Positions 1-6,194 of a stretch of 9,846 bases of DNA are shown here, piece after piece (position 1 is the first letter of the stretch; every line of letters begins with the position of its first letter). Source of the stretch: Mariprofundaceae bacterium (GTDB lineage: Bacteria > Pseudomonadota > Zetaproteobacteria > Mariprofundales > Mariprofundaceae); NCBI GenBank assembly GCA_030950965.1, contig JAUZQP010000201.1, positions 1 through 9,846 of the forward strand, in the 5' to 3' direction. Below the pieces are notes generated by a model that worked only from the letters and a program-made list of their open reading frames with translations, was not told the origin of the DNA and did no database searches. The position numbers and the translations under genes were made by a program.

Positions 1-887
1 ATTATTTAGGGGGTAAAGACTCGCCGAGCACCGCTGATATTGCATTGTTATTGGAGCAAGCGCGTTTGCATGAAAGTTTGGGTGAGCTGGATCCATCGAT
101 GCATACCGCGAACGAGGCATTAAAGCTGAGTCGGCAGTGGAATGACCCACGTCATGCTGCCATGGCACAGGGTAAAATCGCTGATGTTTTTCAGACACGG
201 GGGGATCTAAATAAGGCTTTGAAGATTCGTAAGAAAGAAGAGATCCCCGTTTATGAAAAGCTCGGAGAAGTACGCGCCCGCGCAGTAACCATGGGAAAAA
301 TCGCGGATATTCTTGAGTCAAAGGGGAGTCTTGACGAGGCTTTGAAAATTCGCATGGAAGAAGAGATCCCTATTTTTGAAAAGCTCGGCGATACACATGA
401 GTACACGGTGAGTATGGCGAAGGTAGCTGATGTTTTTCAAGCAAGGGGAAATCTTGATGAAGCATTACTGCTACTCAAAGATAAGGTTCTCCCTTCTTTT
501 AAAGACCTTGGCGATGTTCGTTCTCATGCTGTGACCATGGGTAAGATCGCTAACATCCTTCAAGCCAGAGGAAGTTTCGATGAGGCATTGCGTATTCGTC
601 AGGAAGAAGAGCTCCCCGTATATGAAGAACTCGGTGATATGCGGTCGTTACTGATTGGACGCGCTAATCTCGCCATACTCATGGATCAGCAAGATGGCGT
701 GAAACATAGAACGGATATTGAACGCTTGTTGCGCTGGTCGCTGGCAGCCGCCGTTCGTATGCAACTGCCTGAAAATGAAAATATTACTGAGACCATGCAG
801 CAGTTCGATGTGGCTGTTCCTGACCAGGCAAGCATGCAAACGATGGTGAAAAACCTTACTGTAAAGCTGTTTGATGGAGAAAAATAA
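1..887 (+). CDS. Tetratricopeptide-repeat protein, C-terminal part (5' end outside window)
   Basis: The reading frame is open from the left edge (first full codon at base 3), so this is the 3' end of a longer gene. A TTG at 45 is the first possible start, but it has no ribosome site and the repeat-like sequence already runs upstream of it. The visible part is about 294 residues. It contains tandem 41-residue TPR-like helical pairs of the form GKIADIL, then LDEALKIR, then an acidic EEE stretch, P, and EKLGD. Four units are clear, with weaker ones on each side. Such arrays bind proteins. In known families they often form the C-terminal sensing part of large STAND-type or signalling proteins, but the N-terminal domain is not visible, so no function can be named. 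Its TAA stop overlaps the ATG of the histidine kinase by one base, which points to translational coupling and a shared signalling role. That role is inferred. Confidence 0.85.
   Translation, partial: YLGGKDSPSTADIALLLEQARLHESLGELDPSMHTANEALKLSRQWNDPRHAAMAQGKIADVFQTRGDLNKALKIRKKEEIPVYEKLGEVRARAVTMGKIADILESKGSLDEALKIRMEEEIPIFEKLGDTHEYTVSMAKVADVFQARGNLDEALLLLKDKVLPSFKDLGDVRSHAVTMGKIANILQARGSFDEALRIRQEEELPVYEELGDMRSLLIGRANLAILMDQQDGVKHRTDIERLLRWSLAAAVRMQLPENENITETMQQFDVAVPDQASMQTMVKNLTVKLFDGEK
171..662 (+). repeat. Four tandem 123-bp units encoding 41-residue TPR repeats
   Basis: Units begin at 171, 294, 417 and 540, spaced exactly 123 bases (41 codons). Each starts with codons for GKIA, AKVA or GKIAN, and carries an LDEAL-like core and a KLGD/DLGD-like end. 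DNA conservation is patchy between units (for example the GAAGAGATCCC block in units 1 and 2), so they are diverged duplications rather than recent slippage products. They lie wholly within the coding sequence. Confidence 0.85.
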
Positions 888-1903
888 TGACCCAAGAATC
901 GCCTTATGCTTTGTTTGATTGCTTACCTGTTGCCTTGCTGATGTTAGATGAATACCATACAGTAATCTATGCCAACGATGGGGCACAAGCGGCTATTGGT
1001 ACGTCATTGCGGCGGATTCATGGGAAAGCCTTGCAGGATTTTTTTGGGCCTGAAGAAAAAGTTGAGTGTATGTTGAAGCGGGCTTTGCGTGGTGAAACGG
1101 TGTCCGATGACAGTTTTTATAGTTGTCGCGATCATATACCCCATACCCTGCATTTTGGCCCATCAGCAACGCAGGGGGTGATGGTGGTGATGATTCCTGA
1201 AGGCAACCGCCATGATGCTGAGGCTCTGTTTCGCGCTCAGAAACGCACGGAGACGGTCTCTCGCATTGCCTTGGAACAAGCGCACGAGGTGAAAAACCCA
1301 CTGACATCCTTGCGTGGTGCAGCGCAATTATTGGATGAACTCGTGCCGCCTGAGCAGCAAGATCTGTGTCAGCATATTTTGCGTGAGGCTGATCGTATTC
1401 GCGAGCGTGTGGATGTGTTTTTGCAGCTGGGGCCGCGTGCCAATGTGCAGATGACGGCAGTTAATATTCATGCCTTGTTGGATGATGTGTGCCAAGCATC
1501 GGCAGGTATCCGTTTGCACCGTGTGTATGACCCGACCCTGCCGCCATTGCTTTTGCATGAGAGTCGTTTGCGGCAGGCGATTGAGAATTTATGGTTCAAT
1601 GCCATCGAAGCAGGCGCTGATTTTATTGAAGTTCAAACGCGTTCTAACCCCTTGATTCGACTACCTAAACATCAAGGTATGGTGTTGGAAATACGCATCA
1701 GTAGTAACGGCGAAGCAGTACCACCGGATCTACGTGACCGTTTGTTTGAACCCTATGTATCGGCTAAAAGTCGCGGCAACGGCTTGGGGTTGGCAATTGT
1801 ACAACAGGTCATTCATGAACATAATGGGCGGATTCACTTTCGCGCCGATGGTGCGTTGAGTCGCTTTATATTACAAATCCCTATCCAGAAGGAATCCCCT
1901 TAA
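887..1903 (+). CDS. ntrB: NtrB-type PAS histidine kinase
   Basis: A 338-residue protein with no membrane segment, so a cytoplasmic sensor kinase of the NtrB (GlnL) kind. Residues about 6-105 form a PAS domain (LDEYHTVIYAND). The H-box is QAHEVKNPLTSLRGAAQLL, with the phosphorylated His at 133; HEVKNP and RGAAQLL are typical of NtrB. The N-box is ENLWFNAIEA (Asn234/Asn238). The G2 box is GNGLGL at 297-302. The G1 box is unusual: where NtrB has a DNGPGIP-like motif, residues 272-279 read SSNGEAVP, so the adenine-contacting Asp and the second Gly are lost. A spacer of about 25 residues separates the N-box from G1. The start ATG overlaps the TPR gene stop and has a GGAG ribosome site about 8 bases upstream. 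It is expected to control phosphorylation of the NtrC encoded next. The NtrB assignment is strong; the actual signal (nitrogen or other) is not shown by the sequence. Confidence 0.88.
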   Translation: MTQESPYALFDCLPVALLMLDEYHTVIYANDGAQAAIGTSLRRIHGKALQDFFGPEEKVECMLKRALRGETVSDDSFYSCRDHIPHTLHFGPSATQGVMVVMIPEGNRHDAEALFRAQKRTETVSRIALEQAHEVKNPLTSLRGAAQLLDELVPPEQQDLCQHILREADRIRERVDVFLQLGPRANVQMTAVNIHALLDDVCQASAGIRLHRVYDPTLPPLLLHESRLRQAIENLWFNAIEAGADFIEVQTRSNPLIRLPKHQGMVLEIRISSNGEAVPPDLRDRLFEPYVSAKSRGNGLGLAIVQQVIHEHNGRIHFRADGALSRFILQIPIQKESP

Positions 1904-1912
1904 CATGGAACA

Positions 1913-2002
1913 TGTGATCCGAACCATAAACGCACATGACTTTTTGACGCGCTGTGGTAAAGATGTTTCATCGCACGGGGTGGCAAAATGTCGTGTGCGT
2001 TA
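1913..2002 (+). repeat. Family 1 fold-back element, copy 1 (90 bp)
   Basis: It starts with a lead segment TGTG, RYYY, GAACCATAAACG and ends in CGTTA. From 1929 to 2001 it folds into one long imperfect hairpin. The outer arm is AACGCACATGAC paired with GTCGTGTGCGTT, with one T/G wobble. The inner part pairs TTTTG with CAAAA and continues to a conserved terminal hairpin GATG-TTT-CATC at 1962-1972. Mismatches at 1947/1983 and 1951/1979 recur in the other copies. It fills the whole ntrB-ntrC spacer and its last base abuts the ATG at 2003. Confidence 0.9.
1977..1990 (+). promoter_or_regulatory. Candidate ntrC ribosome site and start inside the hairpin
   Basis: GGGGTGG at 1977-1983 is the only purine-rich site upstream of ntrC. 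It lies 4 bases before the ATG at 1988. Both sit in the 3' arm of the family 1 hairpin, so they would be base-paired in the mRNA. The alternative ATG at 2003 has no visible ribosome site. Sequestration is inferred. Confidence 0.5.
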
Positions 2003-3403
2003 ATGCGTGTTCTGATTGTCGATGATGACGATGGCATTCGCTGGCTGTTGTCGCGTATTGTACGAGAAGAAGGTTTTGATGTTGCCGAGGCTGCAACCCT
2101 GCACGATGCAATCAGTCATCCGCCTGTGGATTTGGTGTTTTTGGATGTGTTTCTGCCCGATGGTAATGGCATGGAGGCATTGGCGAATAAATCCTTCGCC
2201 TCACCGGTGATTATGTTGACCGCAGAAACGACCTTTGACCACGCCGCAGAAGCTTATCAATCAGGTGCATTGGAGTATTTACCCAAGCCGTTTGATGTCA
2301 ATGAAGTGCGCCAGTTATTGCGCCGTTTTCGTGATCAAACAGAGAGCGTTCCTAAGAATAAGCAGCAGCATCTAAGCTCCAGCAGTAGCCTGATTATGGG
2401 GCGCAGTCCTGCCATGCAACAATTGTTCCGCACCCTTGCAAAAGTGGCTCCCACCGATTTGACGGTGTTGATTACAGGCGAATCAGGTACGGGCAAAGAG
2501 CTGGTAGCACAAGAACTACATCGGCGTAGTAAACGAGCTGCCGCGCCTTTTATTGCGATCAATACCGCCGCCATTCCTGCCCAGTTGTTGGAAGCAGAGT
2601 TGTTCGGACATGATAAAGGTGCTTTTACAGGAGCAGATAAGGCACGCCAAGGTCGTTTCGTGCAAGCACATGGCGGAACCCTGTTCCTTGATGAAATTGG
2701 CGATATGCCTGCCGCCTTGCAAACCAAACTGCTGCGTGTGTTAGAAGCTGGTAAGGTGCAACCCGTGGGCAGTCGTGAAGAGCTTGCGGTGGATGTGCGC
2801 TTGTTGGCGGCAACGCATCAGGATTTGCATGATAAAATTCAACACGGACTGTTTCGTGAAGATCTTTATTACCGTTTGAATGTCATTCCTGTACATATTC
2901 CACCATTGCGCGAACGGCCTGATGATATTCCCGAGTTAGCCGAACGGTTTTTGCAGCAGGCAGCAAAAGAATTGACCCTAGATGCGGCTGTTTTGGCTGA
3001 TGATGCGCAAACGTTATTGATGCAACACCGTTGGGATGGCAACGTTCGCGAACTGAAGAATGTGATGCAGCGACTAACGATTCTTACCCCTGGTATCAGT
3101 ATTGGTAAAAATGATGTCGCCTTGGCACTGGGTAGTACAGGGCATGATGCACCTCGTCCTGGTGATGCATTGGAAGAGGCCGTAGTGGCGTGTATTCGTG
3201 ACTATATCAATCACTTAGGACATGCTGAAATCACCCAGTTACATGCCCATTTAATTCATCATGTGGAGCCACCCTTGTTGCGTTTGGCTTTGAAAGAATG
3301 CAACGGTCATCAACTCAATACGGCTGCCATGCTAGGGCTTAACCGCAACACCTTGCGTAAATTGTTGCGCCAATACGATATGGATGCCGCAGATTACCAC
3401 TAA
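1988..3403 (+). CDS. ntrC: NtrC-type sigma-54-dependent response regulator
   Basis: A 471-residue transcription activator with the full NtrC plan. The receiver domain is residues 6-118 (acidic DDDD at 12-15, phosphorylated Asp53 in FLDVFLPDG, Thr78, Lys100). The AAA+ domain is about residues 137-370, with Walker A GESGTGKE at 164-171, the sigma-54 contact loop GAFTGA at 211-216, Walker B GGTLFLDE at 229-236 and arginine region FREDLYYRLNVIPVHIPPLRER. A Fis-type helix-turn-helix lies at about 437-465 (NTAAMLGLNRNTLRKLL). The GIRW after the acidic pocket and the HTH match NtrC rather than other family members. The first five residues (MSCAL) come from the upstream repeat. The native protein probably began at the ATG at 2003 (MRVLIVDDDD), but only the 1988 start has a ribosome site. 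The gene is bracketed by inverted copies of the family 1 repeat. Partner kinase: the NtrB-type protein upstream. Confidence 0.9.
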   Translation: MSCALMRVLIVDDDDGIRWLLSRIVREEGFDVAEAATLHDAISHPPVDLVFLDVFLPDGNGMEALANKSFASPVIMLTAETTFDHAAEAYQSGALEYLPKPFDVNEVRQLLRRFRDQTESVPKNKQQHLSSSSSLIMGRSPAMQQLFRTLAKVAPTDLTVLITGESGTGKELVAQELHRRSKRAAAPFIAINTAAIPAQLLEAELFGHDKGAFTGADKARQGRFVQAHGGTLFLDEIGDMPAALQTKLLRVLEAGKVQPVGSREELAVDVRLLAATHQDLHDKIQHGLFREDLYYRLNVIPVHIPPLRERPDDIPELAERFLQQAAKELTLDAAVLADDAQTLLMQHRWDGNVRELKNVMQRLTILTPGISIGKNDVALALGSTGHDAPRPGDALEEAVVACIRDYINHLGHAEITQLHAHLIHHVEPPLLRLALKECNGHQLNTAAMLGLNRNTLRKLLRQYDMDAADYH

Positions 3404-3562
3404 GGCAACTCGCAATAAATAATCTACCAAAATTGCTTGTCTTTTTGCCCAGCATCGGCGTTGCAAAAAAGCTTCCATAGCCAAGCTATGCTTCACTTTT
3501 TGCGCCTTGATGCTGAACAAAAATCCTGCGCGATTTTGGTAGATTATTTATTGCGAGTTGCC
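3404..3562. repeat. Family 2 MITE-like palindromic element, copy A (159 bp)
   Basis: The two ends are perfect 30-bp inverted repeats (GGCAACTCGC... at 3404 and ...GCGAGTTGCC ending at 3562). The interior continues as an imperfect palindrome: CAGCATC with GATGCTG, GGCG with CGCC, and a central CATAG-CCAAG-CTATG hairpin. TAA flanks both sides (3401-3403, which is the ntrC stop codon, and 3563-3565), consistent with a 3-bp target duplication. It shares its core (GCGTTG, CCAAGC, GCCTTGATG) with the element at 9163-9286. It carries no gene. It would make a very strong hairpin in RNA or single-stranded DNA and may act as a terminator for ntrC. Confidence 0.9.
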
Positions 3563-3652
3563 TAACGCGCATGCCATTTTGCCACCCTGTGCGATGAAAC
3601 ATCGTTGGCACAGCGCGTCAAAAGGTCATGCACGTTTATTGTTCGAACCACA
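3563..3652 (-). repeat. Family 1 fold-back element, copy 2 (90 bp, inverted)
   Basis: This is the reverse-orientation copy of the 90-bp element. On the minus strand it reads TGTG, GTTC, GAACAATAAACG, then the hairpin, then CGTTA. The outer arm AACGTGCATGAC pairs with GGCATGCGCGTT, with one wobble and one mismatch. The inner terminal hairpin GATG-TTT-CATC is identical to copy 1. It directly abuts family 2 copy A at 3562/3563 and occupies most of the space before rnfE. Confidence 0.9.
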
Positions 3653-3682
3653 TACTTCATGTTAATAGAGAGGGCTCATGTT

Positions 3683-4357
3683 ATGACAGAGCAAACAAGC
3701 TCCGTGAAAGAAATTTTTGGCGATGGATTTTGGCGGAATAATGTTATTTTTGCCCAATTGTTGGGCATGTGTCCATTGCTGGGCGTGACCACATCGGTAG
3801 AAAATGGTTTTTGGATGGGCGCGGCAACGGTGCTGGTCTTGATTGGCTCAAACCTCGTGGTCTCCTTGATTCGCTCGGTGATTCCATCGCAAGTACGTAT
3901 TCCTGCTTACATCACCATTATTGCTGCGTTTGTCACGCTGGTGGATATGGCGATGAATGCGTGGATGCACGAAATGTACCTAGTGCTGGGGTTATTTATT
4001 CCGCTGATTGTGGTGAATTGCGCTATTTTGGGGCGCGCCGAAGCGTTTGCCAGCAAGAATAATGTAACCGATTCCCTGTGGGATGCGCTGGCAGTAGGGG
4101 CGGGGTTTACTTTCGCACTGGTGTTACTCGGTGGCGTGCGCGAGCTCCTTGGTCGCGGCGAACTGCTCGGTATTTCTGTGTTAGGTAGTGATTACCCTGA
4201 CGTGCTGATGTTTATTTTGCCACCAGGGGCGTTTATTTCCCTCGGATTTATTTTGGCTGGTATTAACATGATCAATAAAAGACTGGATGAACGCCGCGCC
4301 GCCCAACAAGCGGAGCAAGCTCACGCCGCCACTATTCCCGCGCTGGAGACAAACTAA
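3683..4357 (+). CDS. rnfE: Electron transport complex subunit RnfE (RsxE)
   Basis: A 224-residue integral inner-membrane protein of the RnfE/NqrD family, a core subunit of the ion-translocating ferredoxin:NAD oxidoreductase (Rnf), or of the SoxR-reducing Rsx complex. Family hallmarks are WRNNVIFAQLLGMCPLLGVT near the N-terminus, RIPAYITIIAAFVT, FIPLIVVNCAILGRAEAFA (the conserved RAEAFA loop), LGGVRELLGRGEL, and LPPGAFISLGFILAG near the end, followed by a charged cytoplasmic tail. About six membrane helices are visible. The ATG at 3683 was chosen because AGAGAGGG lies 8 bases upstream; in-frame starts further up (3605, 3659) run into the repeat or lack a site. No other rnf gene is in the window: upstream is ntrC with repeats, where an rnfABCDG cluster would normally sit. 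Its TAA overlaps the next ATG. Confidence 0.92.
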   Translation: MTEQTSSVKEIFGDGFWRNNVIFAQLLGMCPLLGVTTSVENGFWMGAATVLVLIGSNLVVSLIRSVIPSQVRIPAYITIIAAFVTLVDMAMNAWMHEMYLVLGLFIPLIVVNCAILGRAEAFASKNNVTDSLWDALAVGAGFTFALVLLGGVRELLGRGELLGISVLGSDYPDVLMFILPPGAFISLGFILAGINMINKRLDERRAAQQAEQAHAATIPALETN

Positions 4358-4518
4358 TGGACTGGATGTTATTGATTATTTTACTGCCTTTTGCGGCGTT
4401 GGCGTGGTGGGCTGGCTTTTTTGCTACCAAGCGGATGCGCGTAGAAAAAAATCGTGAACGCGAAGAAGCAGCGCAACGTTACCGCGAAGAGCAGGCGAAG
4501 AAACAAGCCGATGCCTGA
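4357..4518 (+). CDS. Small single-helix membrane protein
   Basis: A 53-residue product I do not recognise. Residues about 4-23 (MLLIILLPFAALAWWAGFF) form one hydrophobic helix. The rest is a highly charged tail (KRMRVEKNREREEAAQ and onward), rich in Arg, Glu, Lys and Gln and likely helical. The ATG overlaps the rnfE stop as TAATG. The 3' end overlaps the mazG start by 8 bases. This double overlap supports a real, translationally coupled gene. By position it could be a small accessory subunit or assembly factor for the Rnf complex, with the tail in the cytoplasm, but this is inference from context only. Confidence 0.7.
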   Translation: MDWMLLIILLPFAALAWWAGFFATKRMRVEKNREREEAAQRYREEQAKKQADA

Positions 4519-5332
4519 ACGCATTACCGATTTACCCCACCCCTATGATCGGGTGCAACGGTTGATGCAGGTGTTGCGCGAAGAGTGCCCATGGGATCGC
4601 GAACAAACGCTGGATAGCCTCGCTCCTTGCACCTTGGAAGAGGCCTACGAAGTGCTGGAGGCGGTGGATATAGCCAGCAAGCAAGGCGACTGGAAGCCCT
4701 TGCAAGAAGAGCTGGGGGATTTGCTGCTGCATATCGCGTTTTATGCCAAGCTAGCTGAAGAGCAAGAGGCGTTCACCTTAGGTTCGGTGTTTGATGCGCT
4801 GGTAGCTAAAATGATTGCCCGCCATCCCCATGTATTTGGCGATGTCACGTTGACCGATGCGAACGATGTGCTGCGTCAGTGGGATGTGATTAAGGCAGGG
4901 GAAAAACCCGAACGCATCAGCTTGATGGATGGGATACCGCCCTTGCCTGCGCTGGCGTATGCACAAAAGCAACAAAACCGTGCTGCTAGCGTGGGTTTTG
5001 ACTGGGATCATGCCACGGATATTATCGAAAAAATGCAGGAAGAACTGGATGAGTTCGCCGTTGAAGTACAACAAGGCGGCAGTGCTGAACGCTTGCAAGA
5101 TGAGTTTGGCGATGTGTTGTTTACCCTCGTGAACTTGGGACGGAAAAAGGGCTTGGATGCCGAACAATGCTTGATGCAAAGCAGTCGCAAGTTCGCCCGC
5201 CGCTTTCGTGGTGTGGAATGGCTAGCTGCCGAACGTGGCGTGGTGATGAAAGAGAGCTCGCTAACCACCATCGACGATTTGTATCAAGAGGTCAAAACAG
5301 CATTGAACCGTGCGGATAGCGCGGATAGTTGA
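4511..5332 (+). CDS. mazG: Nucleoside triphosphate pyrophosphohydrolase MazG
   Basis: A 273-residue soluble enzyme, close to the usual length for bacterial MazG (about 263 in E. coli). It hydrolyses nucleoside triphosphates to monophosphates and pyrophosphate, cleaning the nucleotide pool. The N-terminal MazG domain begins at LMQVLREECPWDREQT (residues 18-33). Metal-binding acidic motifs are LEEAYEVLEA (Glu43, Glu44, Glu47) and EELGDLL (Glu66, Glu67, Asp70), then RHPHVFGDV. The second MazG domain has VGFDWD, QEELDEFAVE and QDEFGDVLFTLVNL, followed by the usual FARRFRGVEWLAAERG tail. The start ATG at 4511 (MPERI) was preferred over 4454 because the upstream extension is basic, unlike MazG, and lies in the small upstream gene. 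The last residues (ADSADS) come from a short duplicated GCGGATAG motif. Confidence 0.93.
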   Translation: MPERITDLPHPYDRVQRLMQVLREECPWDREQTLDSLAPCTLEEAYEVLEAVDIASKQGDWKPLQEELGDLLLHIAFYAKLAEEQEAFTLGSVFDALVAKMIARHPHVFGDVTLTDANDVLRQWDVIKAGEKPERISLMDGIPPLPALAYAQKQQNRAASVGFDWDHATDIIEKMQEELDEFAVEVQQGGSAERLQDEFGDVLFTLVNLGRKKGLDAEQCLMQSSRKFARRFRGVEWLAAERGVVMKESSLTTIDDLYQEVKTALNRADSADS

Positions 5333-5394
5333 GTAAATGATGGAAGTTTTACAGTGACGCTTGCATTCACCCAAATGTGATACATGATAGGGCA

Positions 5395-6048
5395 ATGACG
5401 CGTCCCTTCTCTATGCCCGACCCACTATTTTCTACTGATGAATTCCCTGGTAGTGAGCGCATTCGCATGCGTAAAGGGGAATTTGTATTGTTTGAGCGAG
5501 AGCAAGGGACGGGTAATTGTTTTTTGGTTGTTGAAGGATTGCTGGATGTTCGTTTGATGATGGCAGGTGGCAACGAAACGCTCTTGTATCGTTTGAAGCC
5601 TGGTGAATTAGTTGGCGAGTTATCGCTATTTCTGGAGCAGCGCACTGCCAGCATTGTTGCCGCTGAAGATAGTTACCTGCAAATCATTCGCCCCGCTGCG
5701 TTTTGGCAATGCTTTGAAGATGAGTCATTTCGTTTGCGTATGAGTAGCCTGTTTTTATCCCGTTATTTACGCTCTCACGATGTTATTTGCCGCCTGAGCC
5801 AACCCAGTGTTGCGATGCGTATTTGCCGTTATCTATTGTCATTGCCTGAATGGAAAGATTGCCCAGGTAATCTATTAACAACGAACTTGCCAGGGCGCGA
5901 AGATATGGCTCATTTATTGAGCTGTCAGCGTGAGACGGTCAGCCGCGCCTTTCGTAAACTGTTGTTGATCGGCTTGATAGAACAAAGCTCACGGCAGGAG
6001 TACACCCTAGATAAACAGAAACTCGCCCTTTTTCTGGACGATAATTAA
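5395..6048 (+). CDS. Crp/Fnr-family transcriptional regulator
   Basis: About 217 residues. Residues about 20-125 form a cyclic-nucleotide-binding-like beta barrel. The phosphate-binding cassette is well kept: GELSLFLEQRTAS at 74-86, matching the Gly-Glu-Leu...Arg-(Thr/Ser)-Ala pattern of CRP, so ligand binding is plausible. The C-terminal winged HTH is at about 155-215, with recognition region EDMAHLLSCQRETVSRAFRKL. The N-terminal cysteine cluster of Fnr is absent, arguing against an oxygen-sensing iron-sulfur cluster. The start is uncertain. ATG 5395 has a weak, close AGGG; GTG 5377 has no ribosome site; ATG 5413 also fits the family. The gene follows mazG by about 60 bases and is followed by a repeat, so it is probably transcribed alone. 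Targets cannot be read from the sequence. Confidence 0.85.
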   Translation: MTRPFSMPDPLFSTDEFPGSERIRMRKGEFVLFEREQGTGNCFLVVEGLLDVRLMMAGGNETLLYRLKPGELVGELSLFLEQRTASIVAAEDSYLQIIRPAAFWQCFEDESFRLRMSSLFLSRYLRSHDVICRLSQPSVAMRICRYLLSLPEWKDCPGNLLTTNLPGREDMAHLLSCQRETVSRAFRKLLLIGLIEQSSRQEYTLDKQKLALFLDDN

Positions 6049-6091
6049 TCACTGCTTTTTGCCAACACATCTGGCAGCCTTAACACGGTAG

Positions 6092-6181
6092 TGTGACCTG
6101 AACAATAAACGTACATACCTTTTTGACGCGCTGTAGCAAAGATGTTCCATCGCACAGGGTGACAGAAAGGTATGTACGTTA
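6092..6181 (+). repeat. Family 1 fold-back element, copy 3 (90 bp)
   Basis: Same plan as the other copies: TGTG, ACCT, GAACAATAAACG, hairpin, CGTTA. Here the outer arms are a perfect 15-bp inverted repeat (AACGTACATACCTTT at 6108-6122 and AAAGGTATGTACGTT at 6166-6180). The terminal hairpin is GATG-TTC-CATC at 6141-6151. The recurring internal mismatches are at 6126/6162 and 6130/6158. It ends 13 bases before the tyrS ATG and points the same way as tyrS. Confidence 0.9.
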
Positions 6182-6194
6182 CTTTGGAGTTTGA

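Noticed and set aside
1944..1972. Sigma-70 promoter inside family 1 (TTGACG as a -35)
   Set aside because: TTGACG is conserved, but at 17 bases downstream only TTCATC or TCCATC is found, a poor -10. The conservation is better explained by hairpin pairing.
2335..2727. Minus-strand 130-residue open frame within ntrC
   Set aside because: It lies wholly opposite a confident AAA+ coding region, has no ribosome site and no recognisable domain. The same applies to the other antisense frames in tyrS, mazG and comM.
3602..3622. Sigma-54 promoter (TTGGCACAG) before rnfE
   Set aside because: No TTGC-type -12 element at the required spacing, and the sequence is part of the repeat core found in all copies.
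3560..3652. Integron attC recombination site (GCGTTAGGC-like end plus long hairpin)
   Set aside because: The GTTAGGC appears only where family 1 abuts family 2. The other copies end GTTAATG and GTTACTT, the matching left-end core (RYYYAAC) is absent, and no integrase is visible.
5353..5370. CRP-like operator GTGA…TCAC upstream of the regulator gene
   Set aside because: The half-sites are 9 bases apart instead of 6, so they do not fit a CRP/FNR dyad.
6057..6080. Intrinsic terminator after the Crp/Fnr gene (TGCCA-N7-TGGCA)
   Set aside because: The stem is only 5 bp, and the T-run precedes rather than follows it on the plus strand; the minus strand is no better.
6092..6194. T-box riboswitch upstream of tyrS
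   Set aside because: No T-box sequence, specifier loop or terminator/antiterminator arrangement is present; the hairpin is the same element found before ntrC and rnfE.
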